A stretch of DNA of 35,654 nt from the NCBI GenBank assembly GCA_030617815.1, contig JAUWUS010000014.1, positions 1 through 35,654 of the forward strand, in the 5' to 3' direction. Numbering within the stretch: the stretch's first letter is position 1; every line of letters starts with the position of its first letter. Made by a program: the position numbers and the translations under genes. Shown here in pieces: positions 24,365 to 32,630 of the stretch. The DNA is from Gammaproteobacteria bacterium. GTDB taxonomy: Bacteria > Pseudomonadota > Gammaproteobacteria > UBA6429 > Thiohalophilaceae. The notes under the pieces were generated by a model. That model was not told the origin of the DNA and searched no databases. It saw only the letters and a list, made by a program, of their open reading frames with translations.

Positions 24365-25041
24365 AGTTCAGCTTTAGCCTGAGCAATCAGCTCATTTATA
24401 TCAGTTTCCATTTTTATTCGTTCTTCTTCCATTTTTTCAGCATTCGATTTTTTGTCAATGTAATGTGGTTCACCGACTGTTATGACAATACGTGAAAAAG
24501 GTTTGGGAATAATAAATTTATCCCATGTTTTTAATTCCCAGTAATGACTCGCCATATATGCAATGGGTAACATCGGACTTTGAGTTAATTGTGCCAGCAA
24601 GATCGCACCTTGTTTAAACTTATGAATTGGCCCTGTTGGTCCATCCGATGTTGTTACCGGTGAAACTTTATCTTTTATAATGGTGTTATACATATCTTTT
24701 AACGCTCTTGCGCCTGTGCGATTGCTTGAACCACGAATAGCCACGGCACCCCATGATTCAACAATTTTTGCTGGTACTTCACCATCAACTGAAGGGCTAA
24801 TAAGAAAACCAATTTTAAGACCGCGTTTTTGTAATTTTCGCATATACCATGAACCAAATATGTGCATTTGATGCCAGTAACAGGGAATAATCGGTTCACC
24901 TTTTTCTATGAGTTTTTGTGCATACTCATCACCGACGATTTTATCGACACGACAGGTCCACCAGAAAATAGATATAACCATTTTTACAATCGGACGGAGT
25001 GTGGCGTAACCGAGTTTCCGTTTCCATGTCATAGTACGCAT
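24361..25041 (-). CDS. DUF374 lysophospholipid acyltransferase-like protein
   Basis: A 226-residue protein of the DUF374 family, a branch of the LPLAT acyltransferases. An N-terminal hydrophobic stretch (KMVISIFWWTCRV) is followed by CYWHQMHIFGSW, where the family histidine motif sits, then SPSVDGE, AIRGSSNRTG and the signature TTSDGPTGP (about 128-136), and PMLPIAYMASHYWELKTWDKF. DUF374 proteins occur near lipid A and other lipid genes but are little characterised. The gene lies 15 bases after the PPTase gene and is surely in its operon. A second ATG lies three codons after the first. The acyl donor could be the carrier domain encoded across the divergent promoter; that is inference. Confidence 0.82.
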   Translation of the reverse strand: MRTMTWKRKLGYATLRPIVKMVISIFWWTCRVDKIVGDEYAQKLIEKGEPIIPCYWHQMHIFGSWYMRKLQKRGLKIGFLISPSVDGEVPAKIVESWGAVAIRGSSNRTGARALKDMYNTIIKDKVSPVTTSDGPTGPIHKFKQGAILLAQLTQSPMLPIAYMASHYWELKTWDKFIIPKPFSRIVITVGEPHYIDKKSNAEKMEEERIKMETDINELIAQAKAEL

Positions 25042-25056
25042 ACTAAAGACCCTTTT

Positions 25057-25752
25057 TTATAATTTATGAATTTGTCTGGCTTTAATTTTGTTCAATGTTT
25101 GCTTACCTTGTTCGATTTTTTCTGAACAGGCAATGTGGCAAGTATATTCTTTATTTTCTTCAGCAGAAACTATATCGACAGAATAGGTATGCCAAAAATG
25201 ATCCTGGTAATATCCACCGTATGGTTCATGCTGAATATCTTTCATATTGTAAATTGAGCCATGATTAGCCGCTTTGATAATAGCTTCATTTTTGGTCCAG
25301 AGATTAAAAAACTGGGATACATCATTTTCTGTGCCGCTGTTTTTTCGTGAGTCGGGCGTATCGTTTAAAAATTTATTAAGCGTAGCGTCTTTAACTGCTC
25401 GTTGTAATTCAATATCTATACCAACTTTAGTGGTGCTGGATATGACACAACAGACAATATCTTTTGAATGCGAAATATTGAAGTCTATATTGCCTTCCAG
25501 GAAGGGTTTAGCCTGTGCAGGGAACTGCAGTTGATCCAGAGAGAAGGGCTGATCTGAAAACTCAGGCATGGCAATTTTAAGCAGCTGCAGGCCAGCTAAA
25601 GATAACAGTTGATCGTTTGGCTGACGTAATTTTTTAATTTGCTGCTGTTTATTTAGCGGCAATTCTTCAACCCAGTTAGCAATTTGTTCAGATTGTTGTG
25701 CTGAACATATTCTTTCCTGACTGACTTTATAATATAGTATCGATATTGACAT
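25057..25752 (-). CDS. 4'-phosphopantetheinyl transferase (Sfp type)
   Basis: A 231-residue protein with the Sfp-superfamily order: a domain ending NISHSKDIVCCVIS, then VGIDIE (metal-binding Asp and Glu, about 112-117), and FNLWTKNEAIIKA (about 148-160). Mg-binding Asp, Glu and the second Glu are present; the lysine usual before that Glu (WxxKEA) is Asn here. The enzyme moves phosphopantetheine from CoA to a carrier-domain serine, probably Ser611 of the adjacent acyl-AMP ligase. The start is supported by AGGA 5 bases upstream. Only 21 bases separate it from the divergent P450 start. Confidence 0.87.
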   Translation of the reverse strand: MSISILYYKVSQERICSAQQSEQIANWVEELPLNKQQQIKKLRQPNDQLLSLAGLQLLKIAMPEFSDQPFSLDQLQFPAQAKPFLEGNIDFNISHSKDIVCCVISSTTKVGIDIELQRAVKDATLNKFLNDTPDSRKNSGTENDVSQFFNLWTKNEAIIKAANHGSIYNMKDIQHEPYGGYYQDHFWHTYSVDIVSAEENKEYTCHIACSEKIEQGKQTLNKIKARQIHKL

Positions 25753-25773
25753 TTTGTCCTGATAATCTGAAAA

Positions 25774-27090
25774 ATGACCTCAACAAAGCCCAAATCACTC
25801 ACTTTACCTGCCGGTCCGGAAACGCCGTATGATATTAATACCACGGATGAGTCCTTTCCAAAGGTTGCTGATTATATTGCAGAATACGGCAATTTTTGCC
25901 TGGTTAAGCCCATTTTGCGGGGCAATAATAGCATTTTGATCAACGACCCGGATGCGGTGAAGGCCATTTTGGTTAAAAACCATGAAAATTATAAAAAAGG
26001 GCCGGGTTTTGAGAGGGTAAAAATGTTACTTGGCAATGGCATTATTGTCAGTGATGGCGCATTTTGGCGTAGACAGCGCCGGATGATTCAACCTGCATTT
26101 AGTCGCCGGTGTATCGAGGGCCTGGCAGAAAAAATGCAAAAGGCGAACCAGACGTGGTTGGCACGCTGGCAGGATAAAGCAGAACAAAATGAGCTGCTTG
26201 ATGTATCCAGTGAAACGAGTGAACTATCTCTTGAGATTATTCTACGTTGCTTGTTTAGTGGCGATATGGATAAATTGATTGAGCAGGAAGGAAAAAATCC
26301 CTTTGAGATCCTGACTTATGATCTGGCCCGGGATATCCAGTTTGTGTTGAAGTTCCGGGCTTTAAAAGTATTAGTTCAACAACTTATGGATGAGCGTCGT
26401 CAGTTAGCAACGCGTTATGATGACTTTCTTGAAGCCTTTATGGAGGCCAAAGATAAGGAAACTGGCGAGGGCATGACGGACAAAGAAATTATCGATGAAG
26501 TCATGACACTTATTATTGCCGGACATGAAACGGGGGCTACAACGCTTAATTGGGCCTGGTATTTACTCTCACAAAATCCAGCTGAAGAGAAAAAGCTTCA
26601 GGATGAAGTCGATAAGGGGGTTGCCGGTGATATTCCAACTTTTGACGAAGTCGGCAAACTCCCCTTTAGTCGCCAGGTGATTGAAGAAGCCTTACGTTTA
26701 TATCCACCTGTCTGGTTGTACTCACGTACTGCTATCGCAGACGATAATATTTGTGGCTATGATATTCCGGCGGGTACCAATATCTTTTTTGCGCCGTATT
26801 ATTTACATCGTCATCCGGATTTCTGGGATGAGCCTGAAGCCTTTAAACCAGACCGTTTTGCGCCGGAAGAAGTCAAAAAACGCCATAAGTTTGCCTTTAT
26901 TCCTTTTTCAGCCGGGCCACGGCGCTGTATTGGTGATTATTTCAGTATTGTGGAGATGCAAATTCATTTAGGCACTATGGCGAAAAAATTCAAGCTTGAG
27001 TATGTTGCGGATGAAAAAGGTGTTGAACTGGATCCACAAGTGAATTTACGCAGTAAAAATAGTATTATGATGAAACTTATTAAGAGATAA
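25774..27090 (+). CDS. Cytochrome P450
   Basis: A 438-residue soluble P450. Marks in order: the C-helix WRRQRRMIQPAF (98-109), the oxygen-activating I-helix AGHETGATT (249-257), ExxR with Glu305 and Arg308 (EEALRLYPP), the PERF-type FKPDRF (357-362) and the heme loop FSAGPRRCIG with ligand Cys385. Overall it resembles fatty-acid-hydroxylating bacterial P450s (CYP102/CYP4-like look), but I cannot place the family. No redox partner is fused, so ferredoxin and reductase must come from elsewhere. The ligase gene follows after 12 bases. A carrier-bound fatty acyl chain is a plausible substrate, as known for P450 BioI; that is inference from context. Confidence 0.92.
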   Translation: MTSTKPKSLTLPAGPETPYDINTTDESFPKVADYIAEYGNFCLVKPILRGNNSILINDPDAVKAILVKNHENYKKGPGFERVKMLLGNGIIVSDGAFWRRQRRMIQPAFSRRCIEGLAEKMQKANQTWLARWQDKAEQNELLDVSSETSELSLEIILRCLFSGDMDKLIEQEGKNPFEILTYDLARDIQFVLKFRALKVLVQQLMDERRQLATRYDDFLEAFMEAKDKETGEGMTDKEIIDEVMTLIIAGHETGATTLNWAWYLLSQNPAEEKKLQDEVDKGVAGDIPTFDEVGKLPFSRQVIEEALRLYPPVWLYSRTAIADDNICGYDIPAGTNIFFAPYYLHRHPDFWDEPEAFKPDRFAPEEVKKRHKFAFIPFSAGPRRCIGDYFSIVEMQIHLGTMAKKFKLEYVADEKGVELDPQVNLRSKNSIMMKLIKR

Positions 27091-27102
27091 AAAGCAGATT
27101 TT

Positions 27103-29058
27103 ATGATCACATTTTCTACCCCTTCTACATTAGTCGAAACCTTGCAACAGCAAGCGAATTCCGACCGAACCATTACCTATATTGAAGCAGCAGATAAAGA
27201 AGTTACGATTACTTATGCAGATTTATATGAGCGTGCTTTACATAAACTTCATGCCTTGCAGCAACGAGGTTTAACAGCGGGAGATGAATGCATTATTTTT
27301 TTACGCAGTAATGAAGCGTTTATTGATATTTACTGGGCCTGTATTTTAGGTGGCATTATTCCGGTACCGATTGCAGTCGGCATTAGTGATGAGCATCGTG
27401 CAAAATTATTTAAAATTTTTGAAAAACTTGAACGCCCGCATATATACACTACCGAAGATAATATAGAGCGTATTCAACAATACGCCGAAGAAAACAACCT
27501 GTCTGCTGCATATAAATCAATACAGGAAAAAACGTTATTAGTATCGGAAATAACATCTGCAGAAAAAGGTAATATTCATGAACCTGCGCCAGATGATTTG
27601 GCTTTTATTCAATTTTCATCTGGTTCGACCAGTGATCCGAAAGGCGTCATGCTGACCCATAAAAACATCATGACCAATATAAATGCAATTATTGAAGGTG
27701 GCTCGTATACCGATAGCGATTCCAGTTTCGGCTGGATGCCGTTAACCCATGATATGGGTTTAATTGGTTTTCATCTGAATATGCTTACCCGTCGTATAAA
27801 CCAGTGTTTAATGGCGACCGATTTATTTAGCCGTCGCCCCTTACTATGGATGCAAAAAGTGAGCGAGAAAAAAGCCACTGTATTATGTTCACCTAATTTT
27901 GGTTACAAACACTTCCTGAAAGCATTAAGTAAAAAGCCATTGGAAAATATTGACTTGTCCTGTGTTCGTCTTATTTACAATGGTGCAGAGCCTATTTCAA
28001 TAGATTTGTGTGACAGCTTTTTAACGACCATGAAAGAGTATGGTTTAAAACGTGAAACCATGTTTACCGTGTATGGTATGGCAGAAGCGACCTTAGCCGT
28101 TTCTTTCCCAGTTCCCGGTGAAGAATATCGCGCGGTGCATGTTGATCGTCATCAGCTGAACATGGGTGAAAAAATTAAATTTACTGATAAAACAAGTCAG
28201 GATGTTTTGAGTTTTGCTATTGTTGGTAAACCTGTTTTAGATTGTAAAGTACGTATTGCAGATAAAGAAAATGTATTTGCCGATGAAACGGTAGGTAGCA
28301 TACAAATCAGTGGGCCTAATGTGACGCAGGGGTATTATAAAAATGAAGAAGCTAACCATGCCACAATTACCCCTGATGGCTGGCTGGATACAGGTGACCT
28401 GGGTTTCATTCACAATGGTGAGTTAATTATTACTGGCCGGGCAAAAGATATTATTTTTGCTAATGGTTTAAATTATTATCCGCATGATCTTGAAGATTTA
28501 TTATTAAGTATAGAAAGTCTTGAATTGGGTAAAGTGGTTGTTTATGGTGTTTGGAATGAGAAGTTGCAACGTGATGAGCTTATTATTTTTATTTTATATC
28601 GGGCTGATATTAAAGATTTTATAGACATTGCAAAACAAGCCTCACGTGTTTTAAATGAACAATCAGGTCTGGAGATAGACCATGTTATTCCGGTTAAACG
28701 TATCCCTAAAACAACCAGTGGAAAAGTACAACGCCGTCTGTTGGGTGATGCTTATGCCAATGGTGATTATGCGGATATATTAAATGAAATGAATTTATTA
28801 AAGCAACCACAGGAAACAGTGGTTGATGAAAATTTAACACCCTTGCAACAGGAATTAAAAACGATTTGTGATAGTGTTATTGAAACTGGTAGCTTAGGTG
28901 TTAATGACAATTTTTTTGAATCAGGTATCAGTTCTTTAACGTTAGCTGAAATTCATCAACAAATAGATGATCGTTATCCTGGTCAAGTAGATGTGGTTGA
29001 TTTATTTGAATACCAAACGATCATTGAGCTTGCTGAGTTTATGCAAGAGAAGTTGTAA
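27103..29058 (+). CDS. Fatty-acyl-AMP ligase fused to a C-terminal acyl carrier domain
   Basis: A 651-residue two-domain protein. Residues 1-555 are an adenylating domain: FSSGSTSDPKGVMLTH at 171-186, WMPLTHDMGLIG near 206-217 (typical of FAALs), YGMAEATLA, TGDLGFIHNGELIITGRAKD and the C-terminal catalytic Lys in TTSGKVQRR. Residues about 570-651 are a carrier domain with attachment serine Ser611 in FFESGISSLTL. It should activate a fatty acid as acyl-AMP and load it onto its own carrier. There are no ketosynthase or condensation domains, so it is not a full PKS or NRPS. Sitting between the P450 and a convergent LysR gene, it looks like the chain-holding partner of the P450. Confidence 0.9.
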   Translation: MITFSTPSTLVETLQQQANSDRTITYIEAADKEVTITYADLYERALHKLHALQQRGLTAGDECIIFLRSNEAFIDIYWACILGGIIPVPIAVGISDEHRAKLFKIFEKLERPHIYTTEDNIERIQQYAEENNLSAAYKSIQEKTLLVSEITSAEKGNIHEPAPDDLAFIQFSSGSTSDPKGVMLTHKNIMTNINAIIEGGSYTDSDSSFGWMPLTHDMGLIGFHLNMLTRRINQCLMATDLFSRRPLLWMQKVSEKKATVLCSPNFGYKHFLKALSKKPLENIDLSCVRLIYNGAEPISIDLCDSFLTTMKEYGLKRETMFTVYGMAEATLAVSFPVPGEEYRAVHVDRHQLNMGEKIKFTDKTSQDVLSFAIVGKPVLDCKVRIADKENVFADETVGSIQISGPNVTQGYYKNEEANHATITPDGWLDTGDLGFIHNGELIITGRAKDIIFANGLNYYPHDLEDLLLSIESLELGKVVVYGVWNEKLQRDELIIFILYRADIKDFIDIAKQASRVLNEQSGLEIDHVIPVKRIPKTTSGKVQRRLLGDAYANGDYADILNEMNLLKQPQETVVDENLTPLQQELKTICDSVIETGSLGVNDNFFESGISSLTLAEIHQQIDDRYPGQVDVVDLFEYQTIIELAEFMQEKL

Positions 29059-29070
29059 ATATTATTCAGG

Positions 29071-29964
29071 TTATAAACCAGCGGCTGCGCGTTTTATGAT
29101 ATCTGCGAGCTCTCGCGTTGCAGGACCAATATTCTGTGGATGCGCAAAACTTATATATAAGTCTGCTTTATAAGTTTGTCCTTGTTGCAGTTTTAAAAGC
29201 TTAAGTTGGTTCAGCCCCAGCGGTTGAACTAAACGATCAGCTGGTAACCAGCCATAACCAAGTCCATGTTGTAAAGCATTCAGGGCGCTATCAATACTGC
29301 TCACAGTCCAGCGTTGTTGCGCACCTAACCAGCCAACATCCATAGTGTGCTCCTGTCCAGAGTCTCTGATCACGATATGCATATAATGCTCAAGGTCATC
29401 CTCGGTAATTAACCGATCTAAATGATGCAAAGGATGTTCAGAGTGGGCAACGGCATGGAATTCAATTTCAATTAAGGGATCGGCCATAACATCGTTCGAA
29501 AGATTCACGCCAATCACTAAATCTGCATCATTATTAAGTAATGCATCATTGGCTCCAGAGAGAATAATTTCGCGTAATTGCACCTGGGTACCCTGACTTT
29601 GTTTGGCGAAAGTTGCTAAAGAACTCATTAACAAGTCGTTGGGAAAGGCAGCATCAACCACCAGTCTGATTTCGGCTTCGCGTCCTTCTGATAAATGATG
29701 GGCAAAATTTTCAATTTCTGTAGCATTATTGAGCAGTTGTTTAGAGCGTTGTAATAATGCTTGCCCGGATTCGGTGAGTAATGCTTTTCGTCCCTCAATC
29801 TTTAATAAGGCAAAACCAAGCTGTTCCTGTAAGCGAGACATGGAGTAACTTACTGAGGATTGGCTACGATGAAGGTAGGCTGCGGCTTGTGCATAACCGC
29901 CATGCTCAATAATGGCCTGAAATACTCGCCATTGCTCCAATGTTATTCTGGGATAATTTTTCAT
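29071..29964 (-). CDS. LysR-type transcriptional regulator, YhaJ-like
   Basis: A 297-residue LysR protein: winged HTH in residues 1-65 (TLEQWRVFQAIIEHGGYAQAAAYLHRS is the HTH region, split by helices, ending with LLTESG), then a periplasmic-binding-fold effector domain (about 90-290). It is divergent from doxX, a hydroquinone reductase gene and a pirin gene. In E. coli the LysR gene yhaJ sits with yqjF (DoxX), yqjG and yhaK (pirin), and YhaJ answers to quinol or nitroaromatic products, so this is probably its counterpart. AGAGGA lies just before the start. It converges on the acyl-AMP ligase gene with a 12-base gap. Confidence 0.9.
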   Translation of the reverse strand: MKNYPRITLEQWRVFQAIIEHGGYAQAAAYLHRSQSSVSYSMSRLQEQLGFALLKIEGRKALLTESGQALLQRSKQLLNNATEIENFAHHLSEGREAEIRLVVDAAFPNDLLMSSLATFAKQSQGTQVQLREIILSGANDALLNNDADLVIGVNLSNDVMADPLIEIEFHAVAHSEHPLHHLDRLITEDDLEHYMHIVIRDSGQEHTMDVGWLGAQQRWTVSSIDSALNALQHGLGYGWLPADRLVQPLGLNQLKLLKLQQGQTYKADLYISFAHPQNIGPATRELADIIKRAAAGL

Positions 29965-29975
29965 TCCTCTAATAT

Positions 29976-30028
29976 ATCAATTAATTAGATGTATTTCAGC
30001 AATATATTGTACTTTTATATCTAATTAT
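29976..30028. promoter_or_regulatory. Candidate LysR-type binding region in the divergent promoter
   Basis: A T-N11-A dyad, ATC then nine AT-rich bases then GAT (29976-29990), lies 12 bases upstream of the LysR start. The half site TTAATTAGAT (29981-29990) recurs inverted as ATCTAATTAT (30019-30028), 9 of 10 matching. Two spaced sites between a LysR gene and its target fit LysR-type control of doxX, yqjG and pirin. Confidence 0.45.
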
Positions 30029-30081
30029 ATGCTCTATGATGGTCCTAATGGTTATTAAAACTCTCAAAGAGGAGAAGCAAA

Positions 30082-30459
30082 ATGAGTAAATACAATAGCG
30101 TCATTGCGCGAATATTGCTGGCATATATTTTTATATTGGCTGGATTGTCAAAAATGGGCGCTGAGGCCTATGCGAGTACACAAGGCTACATGGATGCCAT
30201 GGGTGTGCCCGGTATGTTATTACCGTTGGTTATTCTGTTAGAAGTAGGAGGTGGCCTTGCAGTATTAATTGGCTGGCAGACCCGTTATGCCTCGTATGCT
30301 TTAGCGGGATTCACCGTGATTGCTGCCATTATTTTCCACAAAAATTTGGGTGATCAAATGCAGATGATACTATTTATGAAGAACTTCGCCATTGCGGGTG
30401 GTTTGCTGTTATTGGCCGAACATGGTGCGGGTGCATTTAGTCTGGATAATCGTAAATAA
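30082..30459 (+). CDS. DoxX family membrane protein (YqjF-like)
   Basis: A 125-residue protein with four hydrophobic helices and the DoxX pattern: ARILLAYIFILAGLSKM, then GMLLPLVILLEVGGGLAVLIGW, and a C-terminal NFAIAGGLLLLAEHGAGAF. AGAGGAG precedes the ATG. DoxX proteins are small inner-membrane proteins of uncertain role that recur with quinone or thiol-stress genes; E. coli YqjF is the counterpart in the same gene order. It is the first gene of the operon with the glutathionyl-hydroquinone reductase (12-base gap) and pirin. Confidence 0.9.
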   Translation: MSKYNSVIARILLAYIFILAGLSKMGAEAYASTQGYMDAMGVPGMLLPLVILLEVGGGLAVLIGWQTRYASYALAGFTVIAAIIFHKNLGDQMQMILFMKNFAIAGGLLLLAEHGAGAFSLDNRK

Positions 30460-30471
30460 AGGAATAAAGCA

Positions 30472-31431
30472 GTGAGTTTATTAATCAAGGGTGAGTTAAA
30501 AGAAGACTGGTTTGATAAAAGCAGTAATGATGGTGAATACGTTAGAAAGGATTCACAGTTTCGTAACTGGATAACGCCAGATGATGCAGAAAAAGATCGT
30601 TATCACCTCTACGTTTCTTATGCTTGCCCCTGGGCTCATCGTACCCTGATTTTTCGAAAACTAAAAAAACTTGAAAATATAATTAGTGTCTCGGTTGTAC
30701 ATCCTTTTATGGATAACCAGGGTTGGGATTTCAAGGATGATTACCCTTCCGCAACCGGAGATACTTTATATAATTTCATGCGTATGCATGAAATTTATAC
30801 TAAAGCACAATCAGATTACAGTGGCGTAGTGACAGTACCGGTTTTATGGGATAAAAAACAGGAAACGATTGTTAATAATGAATCGTCAGAAATAATTCGT
30901 ATGTTAAATAGCTCATTTAATCATTTAATTCATGATGAGACGGCAAGGGAACTTGATTTTTATCCTGAAGAAAAACAAACAGCAATAGATGTAATAAATG
31001 ATCTTGTTTATGAAAATATCAATAATGGTGTTTATCAAACAGGTTTTTCAACGACTCAAACAATATATGATAAAGCCTATAATAGATTGTTTAATGCCAT
31101 GGATGAGATGGAAAAGGTATTAAGTCAGCAACATTATTTGACCGGTGATCAGATCACCGAAGCAGACTGGCGTTTGTTTGTTACCTTAATACGTTTTGAC
31201 GTCGTTTATGTTGGTCACTTTAAATGTAATAAAAAACGAATTGTCGATTATCCAAATTTGTTTAATTTTATGCTGGAACTTTATCAATGGCATGGTGTGG
31301 CAGAGACGACAAATTTTGATCATATTAAATATCATTATTATTATAGCCATGACATGATTAATCCAACACGTATTGTACCTTTAGGCCCTGATCAGGATCT
31401 TAAACAAAAACATAATCGGGGTAATATGTAA
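30472..31431 (+). CDS. yqjG: Glutathionyl-hydroquinone reductase (YqjG type)
   Basis: A 319-residue glutathione-transferase-fold enzyme starting at a GTG with AAGGAA upstream. The thioredoxin-like domain carries the Xi-class motif CPWAHR with catalytic Cys52; the helical domain shows GDQITEADWRLFVTLIRFDVVYVGHFKCN and NLFNFMLELYQW. It removes glutathione from glutathionyl-hydroquinones in the cytoplasm. Length and motifs match E. coli YqjG (328 residues). It lies between doxX and pirin, with its stop overlapping the pirin start by one base (TAATG), so the three proteins are made from one message under the LysR regulator. Confidence 0.93.
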   Translation: MSLLIKGELKEDWFDKSSNDGEYVRKDSQFRNWITPDDAEKDRYHLYVSYACPWAHRTLIFRKLKKLENIISVSVVHPFMDNQGWDFKDDYPSATGDTLYNFMRMHEIYTKAQSDYSGVVTVPVLWDKKQETIVNNESSEIIRMLNSSFNHLIHDETARELDFYPEEKQTAIDVINDLVYENINNGVYQTGFSTTQTIYDKAYNRLFNAMDEMEKVLSQQHYLTGDQITEADWRLFVTLIRFDVVYVGHFKCNKKRIVDYPNLFNFMLELYQWHGVAETTNFDHIKYHYYYSHDMINPTRIVPLGPDQDLKQKHNRGNM

Positions 31432-32168
31432 TGATAAAAAATACTTTTATACATCCCGCCGTTGAAATGAGCGAAGGTGATGGTGTTGATGTTAATCGAC
31501 TTTTCCCTGTGAGCAGTAAAATGATGAATTTTGATCCTTTTGTTTTATGGGACAACTTTAAAATTGGGGCGGGTCATGGTTTTCCTACGCATCCCCATCG
31601 TGGTTTTGAAGCCATTACCTATATGTTTAACGGTAGCATCGAACATAAAGATAACCTCGGCAATCATTCAACTGTTACTTCCGGTGGCGCACAACGTTTT
31701 ACCGCAGGCCGAGGTATGGAGCATTCTGAAATGCCAAACTCACAAGGTATTAGTGATGGTATTCAGTTATGGATTAACCTTGCTAAAAAGTTAAAAACCA
31801 TAGATCCGGATTATCAACAAGTTGACGAAGAGAATATCCCGCTGCTTGAAATTGAGGGTGGTAGTATCAGGGTTATTGTTGGTGATGAGTCACCGGTAAA
31901 GTTACAAACCCCGGTTCGCTATTTAAGGGTGAATCTTGATTCAGGTGCGAAGCTGAATGAAAAAGTACCTGAAAATTTTCGTGGCTTTATTTATGTTCTT
32001 AGCGGAAAATTAAATGTGAATGCTGAAATAGTGGTTGAACGAGAAGCATACTTTTTTGAAAAAACAGAAGCGTTGAACATTGAAGCATTAGCAGAAAGCC
32101 AGTTCATGTTGTGTATGGGCAAACCTCATAGTGAGCCGATTCGCCAACATGGCCCTTTTGTCGATTGA
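31431..32168 (+). CDS. Pirin family protein (YhaK/YhhW-like)
   Basis: A 245-residue bicupin. The first cupin shows the pirin metal site: FPTHPHRGFEAITYMFNG (two His of the set, near 52-54) and later TAGRGMEHSEMP (His and Glu near 98-101). The second barrel (about 140-240) lacks metal residues, as in other pirins. Some bacterial pirins oxidise flavonoids such as quercetin; others respond to redox state. It is the last gene of the doxX, yqjG, pirin operon, its ATG overlapping the yqjG stop. A role in aromatic or quinone stress is supported by context. Confidence 0.9.
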   Translation: MIKNTFIHPAVEMSEGDGVDVNRLFPVSSKMMNFDPFVLWDNFKIGAGHGFPTHPHRGFEAITYMFNGSIEHKDNLGNHSTVTSGGAQRFTAGRGMEHSEMPNSQGISDGIQLWINLAKKLKTIDPDYQQVDEENIPLLEIEGGSIRVIVGDESPVKLQTPVRYLRVNLDSGAKLNEKVPENFRGFIYVLSGKLNVNAEIVVEREAYFFEKTEALNIEALAESQFMLCMGKPHSEPIRQHGPFVD

Positions 32169-32630
32169 GTTTATGCAAAGGCAAGAGGAAGCTACAAATA
32201 GCTGTGTTAATTCTTGCCTTACTCTGTGCTTCCTATTGCCTGTGCAGGGACTCAATTAATATTTAGATTTAAATTATTTTATCAACGCTACGTGATGCTG
32301 TTAATGCATTAGCACTTCTTCCCGTTTTAGTACCACGTCATACTCTTTATCTCTGTATATGATATTCACAATCTATTTAAGCCAGAATTTAGTTTGCTGC
32401 AGAATAAAGGCATATAAAACTTAATTTTTTTGTGATTAAATCGTGATATTTTAACGCTACATTATTAAATCAATAAAGTTTAATACGCTGTAGCCGATAT
32501 ATAATTTGAGGAATGGTCTCCCTTGACAGATATATACCTTGAACTAAGTGCGGGATTAATATCTTGTCACTAACAGAAATCTGCCATTAATTAAGGCAGG
32601 CTAAGTGATAAATAATAGCCGGAGAGTATT
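32169..32630. other. Intergenic region, 462 bases
   Basis: The left end holds the competing inverted repeats at 32178-32241. A perfect -35 box TTGACA lies at 32523-32528, but the match 16-17 bases on is poor (TAAGTG), so the promoter of the HD-GYP gene is uncertain. CTGCC and GGCAG form a small hairpin near 32581-32599, and GGAG at 32621-32624 serves the TTG start. No coding sequence, tRNA or riboswitch was recognised in the middle. Confidence 0.5.
32178..32241. repeat. Overlapping inverted repeats with mutually exclusive pairings
   Basis: AAGGCAAGA (32178-32186) can pair perfectly with TCTTGCCTT (32212-32220). The overlapping AGGCAAGAGGAAGC (32179-32192) can instead pair with GCTTCCTATTGCCT (32228-32241) at 13 of 14 positions. 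The two folds compete for the same left arm, 10 bases past the pirin stop. No T-run follows, so it is not a standard terminator. Confidence 0.5.

Noticed and set aside
27103-29058. Reading the ligase-carrier protein as an NRPS module or polyketide starter
   Set aside because: There is no condensation, ketosynthase, acyltransferase or thioesterase domain in it or beside it; only adenylation and one carrier domain are seen.
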